Made by a program: the position numbers and the translations under genes. A DNA stretch of 64,000 nucleotides, taken from the NCBI GenBank assembly GCA_030824575.1, contig JAVBXL010000220.1, positions 37,150 through 101,149 on the forward strand, given 5' to 3'. The notes beneath the pieces were generated by a model. It searched no databases and was not told the DNA's origin. It worked only from the letters and a program-made list of their open reading frames with translations. Below, piece after piece: positions 8,587 to 14,930 of the stretch. Position 1 is the stretch's first letter; every line of letters starts with the position of its first letter. Origin of the DNA: a bacterium. Lineage in GTDB: Bacteria; Pseudomonadota; Alphaproteobacteria; Sphingomonadales; Sphingomonadaceae.

Positions 8587-9386
8587 GGCATGCCCTCCAC
8601 CTGCCGCAACGTCCGCGTCGCCAGTCCGCGCACGACCGCATCGATCTCCCGCCCCGCCATCGCCCGCAGCGCCGGCAAGGCGCGCGCCGTGTCGAGCGCC
8701 AGATATTCCCGCATCACCGCCCAGCGCTGGCCCGGCAGCGGCGCGTCCAGCGCCTGTGCAAACTGGTCGGCGGCGTCGCGCCGCCCTTGCAGCCGCAGCA
8801 GCGACAACAGCATCAGCGCGCGGGCATGGCCTTCATCCGCCTGCGCGCTGGCGACCGTCCGTCCGTCGCTGCGATCATGGATGCGCGCCTGCACCGGCCC
8901 GGTAGGCGCAACTTGCGCGCGCAGCAGCATCAGCGGCGCGTCGGTCGGCCGCACCCACAGCGCCTCCCGCCGCTCGTCCAGTTCGATCGTTGCCCCCGTC
9001 GCGCAGATCCGCGCACCGACCATCAGTGCCCGCGCGCCCTCCAGCCGCCAGGCGTCGCCCGCCAACGGCCCGTTCAAAGGACGGCACAGGCTTACCCGCC
9101 CGGAAAAATGCACCCGTTCAGACGGTGCCTGCCCGCCATCCAGCAGGCTCGCGGTCAGCCATATTCGCTCAGTCCGCGCCAGCACCAGATGGCGCACTCC
9201 CCCCTGCCGACTGGCGCGAAAGCCCGGCAAATGGCGGGGGTCGCCCGCCATCGCCTGTATTTCCTCGGCCAGCAGCGCGTCGAACCAGCCAATGTCCGAC
9301 AGGAAAGGCCGGATCAGCGCCACCGCCCGGTCGATCGGCGCGGCCTCGGCCGCATCGACCGCCTCGGCCAGCGCCGCCGGGATCAC
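8574..9386 (-). CDS. Unrecognised protein, partner of the small-peptide operon (270 aa)
   Basis: No family is recognised. The N-terminal ~50 residues are helical, the middle (about 60-170) looks beta-rich with arginine/valine strands such as HLVLARTERIWLTASLLDGG, and the C-terminal ~90 residues are helix-rich and HEAT-like (AVMREYLALDTARALPALRAM). There is no signal peptide. The GTG start overlaps the stop of the 46-residue peptide gene (GTGA), so its translation should depend on translation of the peptide. The next gene overlaps its 3' end by 13 bases. Confidence 0.6.
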   Translation of the reverse strand: MIPAALAEAVDAAEAAPIDRAVALIRPFLSDIGWFDALLAEEIQAMAGDPRHLPGFRASRQGGVRHLVLARTERIWLTASLLDGGQAPSERVHFSGRVSLCRPLNGPLAGDAWRLEGARALMVGARICATGATIELDERREALWVRPTDAPLMLLRAQVAPTGPVQARIHDRSDGRTVASAQADEGHARALMLLSLLRLQGRRDAADQFAQALDAPLPGQRWAVMREYLALDTARALPALRAMAGREIDAVVRGLATRTLRQVEGMPCPA

Positions 9387-9523
9387 GGCCGCACGATCAC
9401 AGCGATCACCACGTCCATCACGCTGATTTCCAGCGCGTCGCGATCCTCCAGGCCGAACAGGCTGGCGCCGTCGTGCAGGTCTGCAATATCGTCGATGGCA
9501 AGCTGTGTGATCTGTTCAGGCAT
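9383..9523 (-). CDS. Small peptide heading a coupled operon (46 aa)
   Basis: The peptide begins MPEQITQLAIDDIADLH and ends with a hydrophobic, valine/isoleucine-rich tail VVIAVIVRP. The first 30 residues are acidic. Evidence that it is real: a very strong Shine-Dalgarno (GAGGAGG) six bases before the ATG, and a four-base GTGA overlap with the following 270-aa gene. It has no cysteine and no signal peptide. An acidic leader followed by a short distinct C-terminus, next to unknown enzymes, is the layout of many ribosomal peptide precursors, but it could equally be a small regulatory or membrane-associated subunit. Confidence 0.6.
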   Translation of the reverse strand: MPEQITQLAIDDIADLHDGASLFGLEDRDALEISVMDVVIAVIVRP

Positions 9524-9680
9524 AATGACCTCCTCTTTCGCTGTCGGATGGAGGCTATGGCCCGCGCCGCGCCTGGACCAATTAAATCAAATTAATCGCT
9601 GATCCCCGCGTTAACCATTTCTTCGGGCGCGCTTCCTATCCTTTTCCTGGTCAGGCCAAAATCGGAAAAAGTGGGACGAC
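9524..9680. promoter_or_regulatory. Divergent control region between the peptide operon and a receiver protein
   Basis: 157 bases separate the two starts and must hold both promoters. The minus-strand Shine-Dalgarno GAGGAGG lies at 9530-9536. The middle is locally AT-rich (AATTAAATCAAATTAATC, around 9580-9597), the most likely promoter zone. I could not assign -35/-10 boxes with confidence. Confidence 0.4.
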
Positions 9681-10304
9681 ATGCCGATCTTCAAGCGCAA
9701 TCGCATCCGCCATGGCGAACAGGACGGCGCAGCCGACACGTCGCGATCCCCGCGCCGCCTGCGCCTGCTGCTGGTCGATGAAAATCCGACTGCGCGCGCC
9801 GTCGTCGCCCGCCGCCTGTCGCATCTCAATTATGATGTGGTGCTGGCCGAAAACGGCTTCATAGCGCTCAATCTGCTCGTCACCCGCCCGGTCGACATCA
9901 TCCTGATCGACATGGGCCTGACGATGCTGCCGGCGGTCGCCACGATGCAGAAGATCCGCGCCGCCAACCTGGGCGGCAACGCCTGTTTCGTCATGATTGC
10001 CGGACGGCTCGACAGCCAGTCCACGGTAGAGGCGCTCGCCGCCGGGGCCGACGACCATGTCGTGAAACCCTTTGATTTCGACGTGCTCGACGCCCGCCTG
10101 CGCCATCTGTGCCAGCGCGCCGAACAGGTCGGCACCCTCACCCGCCACAATGCCGAACTCGACGCCCGCATCGCCCGCCGCGCGGTGGAACTGGGCGAAA
10201 CCCGCGAAGCGCTGCGCGAAATGCAGCTCGATCGCGCCCGCCTCGTCTCCTCGATCCAGGCGCTGCATGACGAAGTCGAACGCCTCCACGCCGCTCAGGG
10301 CTGA
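9681..10304 (+). CDS. Stand-alone receiver protein with C-terminal coiled coil (207 aa)
   Basis: After a basic 25-residue N-terminus comes a receiver domain: acidic pair D33/E34, probable phospho-acceptor D77 (IILIDMG) and lysine K129 (HVVKPFD). The position normally held by Thr/Ser at the end of strand 4 appears to be alanine (VMIAG). Residues about 150-205 form a charged coiled coil (ELDARIARRAVELGETREAL) instead of a DNA-binding domain. It could be a phosphorelay or scaffolding component. It is divergent from the peptide operon and ends ten bases inside the convergent siroheme-type gene. Confidence 0.75.
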   Translation: MPIFKRNRIRHGEQDGAADTSRSPRRLRLLLVDENPTARAVVARRLSHLNYDVVLAENGFIALNLLVTRPVDIILIDMGLTMLPAVATMQKIRAANLGGNACFVMIAGRLDSQSTVEALAAGADDHVVKPFDFDVLDARLRHLCQRAEQVGTLTRHNAELDARIARRAVELGETREALREMQLDRARLVSSIQALHDEVERLHAAQG

Positions 10305-11059
10305 TCCATCTCCATCCATAGCGACAAGCCTTCACCCGGCATTTCGGGCGGCCCATCGGCCATGATCCGCGCCGCATCCGCCCGCGCCCGGTCCAATATC
10401 GCCGCCGCCACCCCCGGGTGATGATAGACGCGGTCCGCTTCCCCCAGCAGCCGGGCCGCCCGCAATGTCAGGTCGTCGGGATCGCCCGACCGCAACCGGA
10501 TCACCTCCAGCCGCGACTGCGTCACTACGCCCTCCGCCGCCAGCCAGCGCGGCACGCCATCGACCGCCCCGTCGCGCAGCGGATCGATCGACCCACCCGG
10601 GGTCAGCCCCGCATCGATCGCCCGCCGCCGCTCAGCCGCATCCGGCCAGCGCGCCCGGATCGCCGCCCGCCCCGCAAACAGCGCCGTCGCCAGGTTGCCC
10701 AACCGAGCCGGCAGCATCGCCTCCAGCCGCTGCCGCAACGCCTTCGCCAGTCCCGCCGAAGCGCCACCGGTGCCGATCGCGATTAGCACCGGATCACGGT
10801 CCACGATCGCGGGCAGGGTGAAGTCGCACAGGTCCGGCACATCGGTCGCATTGACCAGCACGCCCCGCGCCCGCAGCCGCGCTACCGTCGCCGGGTCGCC
10901 GTCCGCCACGATCGCGATCCGCGCATCGGTATCGCCCTCGCCTACGACGATCGCGCCCGCCCGCTCCAGCAGCCGGCGCTTGGCGTCGGTCGCCTCGCCC
11001 TCCCCCGTCAGGATCACCGGCCGACCCATCAGCCGCAGAAAGACGGGCAGGCTCTGCAT
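10295..11059 (-). CDS. Siroheme synthase N-terminal-type dehydrogenase/ferrochelatase (254 aa)
   Basis: The protein starts MQSLPVFLRLMGRPVILTGEG and continues with a Rossmann NAD-binding domain and LVNATDVPDLCDFTLPAIV, the hallmark of the precorrin-2 dehydrogenase/sirohydrochlorin ferrochelatase part of CysG. The methyltransferase half is lacking, apart from a short segment (DDLTLRAARLLGEADRVYHH) resembling the start of a uroporphyrinogen methyltransferase. Siroheme is the cofactor of nitrite and sulfite reductases. The ATG overlaps the lysA stop in a TGATG arrangement, so it is translated with lysA. Confidence 0.8.
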   Translation of the reverse strand: MQSLPVFLRLMGRPVILTGEGEATDAKRRLLERAGAIVVGEGDTDARIAIVADGDPATVARLRARGVLVNATDVPDLCDFTLPAIVDRDPVLIAIGTGGASAGLAKALRQRLEAMLPARLGNLATALFAGRAAIRARWPDAAERRRAIDAGLTPGGSIDPLRDGAVDGVPRWLAAEGVVTQSRLEVIRLRSGDPDDLTLRAARLLGEADRVYHHPGVAAAILDRARADAARIMADGPPEMPGEGLSLWMEMDQP

Positions 11060-12324
11060 CAGCGGCCGACCCAGTCGGGGATGATGTCGCCCTCGATCAG
11101 CGCCTCGATCGGCGGCCGTGCGCGCACCACCGCCCATTTGTCGCCCGACACCAGCACTTCGGGCGTCAGCGGCCGGCTGTTATACGTCCCCGCCATCGTC
11201 GCGCCATAAGCGCCAGCGGTCATGAATGCGACCAGGTCGCCCGCCTGCACCACATCCATGTCGCGATGCATGGCGAAGGTATCGCCCGTCTCGCACACCG
11301 GCCCCACCACGTTGGCGGTTTCGCGCGCACCCACCGGCTTCACCGCGCGGATATCATGCCAGGCGTCATAGAGGCTCGGCCGCATCAGATCGTTCATCGC
11401 CGCGTCGACGATCACGAACGGCGCCTGCGCGCCCTGCTTCACCCGCACCACGCGCGACAGCAAAGCGCCGGCATTGCCCACGATCACCCGCCCCGGCTCG
11501 AACATCAGCCGCACCGGCCAGCCCTGCGTCACCCGGCACACCATCGCGCCATAATCGGCGGGGCTGGGCGGCAAAGGCTGCGATGGATCATAGGGTACGC
11601 CGAGGCCGCCGCCCAGATCGGCGGTGCGAATGTCATGCCCCGCCGCCCGCAGCTGCTCGATCAGCGCGCCGACCTTGGTGAAGGCCGCCTCCAGCGGGGC
11701 CAGGTCGGTCAGCTGGCTGCCGATATGCACGGCCACGCCCTGCACATCCAGACCCGGCAGATCACGCGCCGCGGCATAGCTTTCCAGCGCATGGATGTAG
11801 GGGATGCCGAACTTATTCTCGGACTTGCCGGTCGAAATCTTGGCATGCGTGCCGGCATCGACATCGGGATTGATGCGATAGGCTACGGCCGCGCGCTTCC
11901 CCATCGACAGCGCGACCGCCGACAGCATTTCGGCTTCCGGCTCGCTCTCCAGATTGAACTGGTAGATGCCCTTTTCCAGCGCCAGCCGCATTTCCTGCGC
12001 GGTCTTGCCGACGCCGGAAAAGACGATGCGGCTCGCCGGGATGCCCGCCGCGATCGCGCGCAGCAATTCGCCGCCCGACACCACATCCGCGCCCAGGCCC
12101 AGTTTCGCCAGCGTCGCCAGCACGGCGGCATTGGGATTGGCCTTGACCGCAAAGGCGATCAGCGGATTTTCCAGCGCGCTCAGCCCCTCGCGGAACACGC
12201 TGACATGGCGTTCCAGCGTCGCGGTGGAATAGACATAGACGGGCGTGCCGACCGCATCGGCGATGACGTCCAGCGGCACCTGCTCCACCTGCATCGCGCC
12301 GTTCACATAGTCAAAATGGTCCAA
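11059..12324 (-). CDS. lysA: Diaminopimelate decarboxylase (421 aa)
   Basis: PLP-dependent last step of lysine synthesis, meso-diaminopimelate to lysine. The alanine racemase-like barrel carries the PLP lysine in LIAFAVKANPNAAVL, the glycine-rich phosphate loop in TADLGGGLGVPYD, and the substrate/active-site cysteine region in GPVCETGDTFA. The start is taken as TTG at 12324 (LDHFDYVNGAMQ), preceded by AAGGA eight bases upstream and matching the usual N-terminus of sphingomonad LysA proteins. Third gene of argH-lptM-lysA; followed by the siroheme-type gene. Confidence 0.93.
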   Translation of the reverse strand: MDHFDYVNGAMQVEQVPLDVIADAVGTPVYVYSTATLERHVSVFREGLSALENPLIAFAVKANPNAAVLATLAKLGLGADVVSGGELLRAIAAGIPASRIVFSGVGKTAQEMRLALEKGIYQFNLESEPEAEMLSAVALSMGKRAAVAYRINPDVDAGTHAKISTGKSENKFGIPYIHALESYAAARDLPGLDVQGVAVHIGSQLTDLAPLEAAFTKVGALIEQLRAAGHDIRTADLGGGLGVPYDPSQPLPPSPADYGAMVCRVTQGWPVRLMFEPGRVIVGNAGALLSRVVRVKQGAQAPFVIVDAAMNDLMRPSLYDAWHDIRAVKPVGARETANVVGPVCETGDTFAMHRDMDVVQAGDLVAFMTAGAYGATMAGTYNSRPLTPEVLVSGDKWAVVRARPPIEALIEGDIIPDWVGR

Positions 12325-12341
12325 CTTTGCGTCCTTAAAAC

Positions 12342-12599
12342 TTATTGCGGCCGCTTTTCGGGCGGCAGGTCGAACGGGTCGTCGGCCCTTTGCCGCGATT
12401 GCGTCAGCAATTCCACATTGCGCTGTGGTCGCGCCTGAATGGACGGCGTCATCAACTCCGTCGATGTCGGCGCCGTCGCCGCCCCCACCGGCACGGCGGC
12501 CACATTCTGCCCCGTCACGGGTTTGAGCGGCTGCCGTCCCCCGCATCCGGCCAGCGCCATCGCGATCAGAGACAGGCTAGCCAGCGTCCGTGTCTTCAT
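12342..12599 (-). CDS. lptM: LptM-like small lipoprotein (85 aa)
   Basis: A lipoprotein signal ends at the lipobox L-A-G-C, and the mature protein begins CGGRQPLKP, close to the CG-K-GPL-x-P pattern of LptM (formerly YifL). LptM assists maturation of the LPS transport protein LptD by mimicking LPS. Position between argH and lysA is where such genes are often found. The ATG overlaps the argH stop by four bases (ATGA). The remainder is low-complexity and proline/glutamine-rich. Identification rests on the short motif and context. Confidence 0.65.
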   Translation of the reverse strand: MKTRTLASLSLIAMALAGCGGRQPLKPVTGQNVAAVPVGAATAPTSTELMTPSIQARPQRNVELLTQSRQRADDPFDLPPEKRPQ

Positions 12600-13966
12600 G
12601 ATTCCAATTCCTCTTTCGCCTGCGCTATCCGCGCCCTTACCTGCGACGGCGCCGTACCGCCATGGCTCTGGCGGCTGGCGACCGACGCATCGACCGTCAA
12701 CACCGCATAGACCCGCTCGTCGATCCGCGCGTCGATGTCCCTGAGCGTCGCGATCGGCAACTGGTCGAGCGGCACCGCCGCAGCCTCCGCCGCCGCCACC
12801 GCGCGTCCGGTGATATGATGCGCCTCGCGGAACGGGATGCCCCCTTCCCGCACCAGCCAATCGGCCAGGTCGGTTGCGGTCGCAAAGCCGCTCTCGGCCA
12901 GGCCGCGCATCCGGTCGGTGCGGAACGTCACCGTCTCGACCATCCCGGTCATCGCCGCGATCGACAGCGCCAGCAGGTCGTGCGCCTCGAACACCGGCGG
13001 CTTGTCGTCCTGCATATCCTTGGAATAGGCGAGCGGCAGACCCTTCATCGTCACGCACAGCGCCGTCATGCAGCCCATGATCCGCCCGGCATGGCCGCGC
13101 ACCAGTTCGGCCGCGTCGGGATTGCGCTTCTGCGGCATGATGGAGCTGCCGGTCGAATAGGCGTCGGGCAGCTTGACGAAGCCGAAGGGTTGGCTCGCCC
13201 AGATGATGAACTCCTCGGCCAGCCGCGACAGATGCAGCGACGCCTGCGTCGCCGCCATCAGATAATCGAGCGCGAAGTCGCGGTCGGACACGCTGTCCAG
13301 GCTATTGTCGGTCGGCTTGGCAAAGCCCAGCGCCGCCGCCGTCGCATGGCGATCGGTCGGAAAGCCGGTCCCGGCCAGCGCCGCCGCGCCCAGCGGACAT
13401 TCGTTCAGCCGCGCGCGCGCATCGGCAAATCGGCTGCGGTCGCGCCGCACCATTTCATAATAGGCCATCAGATGATGCCCCAGCGTCACCGGCTGCGCCG
13501 ACTGCAAATGGGTAAAGCCCGGCATCACCGCATCGGCATTCTCCTCCGCCCGCGCCACCAGCGCGCGTTGCAGCCCCAGCAGCCCCGCCTCGACCTCGTC
13601 GATCGCGTCGCGCACCCACAGGCGGAAATCGGTCGTCACCTGATCGTTGCGGCTACGCGCGGTGTGCAGCCGCCCTGCGACTGGCCCGATCAGCTCGGCG
13701 AGCCGCGACTCGGTGACCATATGGATGTCTTCCAGGTCCAGATTGACCGGCACGCCATTGGCTTCATATTCCGCCGCGATCCGGTTCAACCCCTCGGTGA
13801 TCGCCTGCGCATCCTCGCCCTCAACGATGCCTTGCTGGGCCAGCATCGCGACATGCGCCTTGGACCCGGCGATGTCCTGCTTCCACAATCGCTTGTCGAA
13901 GGGGATGGAGGCATTTATCTCACGCATGATCGATGCCGGGCCGGCGGCGAACCGGCCGCCCCACAT
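12596..13966 (-). CDS. argH: Argininosuccinate lyase (456 aa)
   Basis: Cytoplasmic fumarase/aspartase-fold enzyme that splits argininosuccinate to arginine and fumarate. It begins [20 protein letters not shown] and carries the family signature [12 protein letters not shown], the catalytic histidine region [19 protein letters not shown], and TARSRNDQV. Length matches the family. It leads the operon argH-lptM-lysA-siroheme-type gene. The start lies only 19 bases from the divergent tlpA-like start, so its promoter must lie inside that gene or be shared. Confidence 0.94.
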   Translation of the reverse strand: MWGGRFAAGPASIMREINASIPFDKRLWKQDIAGSKAHVAMLAQQGIVEGEDAQAITEGLNRIAAEYEANGVPVNLDLEDIHMVTESRLAELIGPVAGRLHTARSRNDQVTTDFRLWVRDAIDEVEAGLLGLQRALVARAEENADAVMPGFTHLQSAQPVTLGHHLMAYYEMVRRDRSRFADARARLNECPLGAAALAGTGFPTDRHATAAALGFAKPTDNSLDSVSDRDFALDYLMAATQASLHLSRLAEEFIIWASQPFGFVKLPDAYSTGSSIMPQKRNPDAAELVRGHAGRIMGCMTALCVTMKGLPLAYSKDMQDDKPPVFEAHDLLALSIAAMTGMVETVTFRTDRMRGLAESGFATATDLADWLVREGGIPFREAHHITGRAVAAAEAAAVPLDQLPIATLRDIDARIDERVYAVLTVDASVASRQSHGGTAPSQVRARIAQAKEELES

Positions 13967-13985
13967 GCTGTTGGAGCCTGCTTCC

Positions 13986-14606
13986 GTGATATCGTCATTC
14001 CGCGCGCTAATGATACTGCTCCTGCCTGCCGCTCTGGCGGCTTGCGATAGGCAATCGCCGCCGAAGGAGCAAGCCAATGCCGCCCTCCCCGGCGAGGTTC
14101 CGGCGACGACGGGCGAAGCCACCGGTGGTGCCACGAAGAAGGATGGCGCCTTCGACTATCGGCTCGACCGCAGCAAGGCAGGTACGCCTGCCCCCGACTT
14201 CGCCTTCCAAGACCCGCAAGGCGGCGAAAAGACGTTGCAGGATTTCGCGGGCAAGCCACTGCTGGTCAATCTCTGGGCGACCTGGTGCGCGCCCTGCATC
14301 GCGGAAATGCCGACGCTGGACCGGATCGCGGCGACCTACGGTCCCAAGGGGCTGGCCGTCCTCACCATCTCGCAGGACAATCAGGGACTGAAAGCCGCCA
14401 TGCCCTTCTTCGCCAAACATGACCTGCCCCACTTGAAGGGCTGGGCCGACCCGGAAAACCAGTTCGGCTTCCACTATGCCACCGGCCTGCTGCCCACCAC
14501 CGTCATCTATGATGCACAGGGCAAGGAAATGGTGCGGGTGATCGGCGCGATGGATTGGGAAGGGCCAGAGGCGAAGGCGTTGATCGACGCGGCCATGGCG
14601 GTCTGA
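13986..14606 (+). CDS. TlpA-like thioredoxin-fold lipoprotein (206 aa)
   Basis: GTG 13986 gives a short lipoprotein signal, [13 protein letters not shown], with lipidated cysteine 20; the ATG at 14010 would remove the only charged residue of the signal. After a low-complexity linker the thioredoxin domain starts near residue 65, with redox motif WCAPC (C101, C104) and the cis-proline region LLPTTVIYD. Such membrane-anchored periplasmic thiol reductases serve cytochrome c maturation or other periplasmic thiols. Divergent from argH. Confidence 0.85.
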   Translation: MISSFRALMILLLPAALAACDRQSPPKEQANAALPGEVPATTGEATGGATKKDGAFDYRLDRSKAGTPAPDFAFQDPQGGEKTLQDFAGKPLLVNLWATWCAPCIAEMPTLDRIAATYGPKGLAVLTISQDNQGLKAAMPFFAKHDLPHLKGWADPENQFGFHYATGLLPTTVIYDAQGKEMVRVIGAMDWEGPEAKALIDAAMAV

Positions 14607-14930
14607 CCGGCTGAAAGTCTGTCTCGAAATGCGCCTTTGGCGCATCCGCACCGGCGCTCTTTCGCGCATTTCGAGATAGAATCTGAATCGAAGCCTTAAC
14701 GAAGCAGAGTCAAAAACCCGCCATGCCAGTTGATTGCAAAATGGCATGGCAGTGATGCACAGTTGTCACTTGCCCGCCTACCGATCCCGATAATATTCTC
14801 AAACGCTTTTGTCATGGAAACAATTGAGAAATATTGCGTTTTAGTGCATTTTTTTGCGCTACAATAGAGGATTGCCACAGCCCGTCCGTCATCCCCCTTG
14901 TCATCATAAATGCAAAAACAGGGGGCATGA
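14607..14930. other. 324-base region before the TonB receptor
   Basis: No gene is seen. It holds the palindromic repeat at 14616-14692, then an AT-rich stretch. TACAAT at 14860-14865 is a good -10 candidate for the receptor gene, but no convincing -35 lies 16-18 bases upstream (TTGCGT is 20 away). AGGGGG lies about six bases before the receptor ATG. The run of T residues at 14847-14855 may act as an UP-like or spacer element. Confidence 0.4.
14616..14692. repeat. Palindromic repeat, family 1, copy 1
   Basis: AGTCTGTCTCGAAATGCGCC is followed by TTTGGCGCAT and, about 30 bases later, by the inverse ATGCGCGAAAG...TCTATCTCGAAATGCG arm. A shorter version with the same outer arm occurs at 25160-25206. 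It lies just after the tlpA-like gene and may also act as a transcription barrier. Confidence 0.7.

Noticed and set aside
7663..9386. Lasso peptide or lanthipeptide cluster
   Set aside because: No asparagine synthetase-like, transglutaminase-like, LanM or LanB gene is adjacent, and the peptide has no cysteine; only a generic peptide-operon interpretation is kept.
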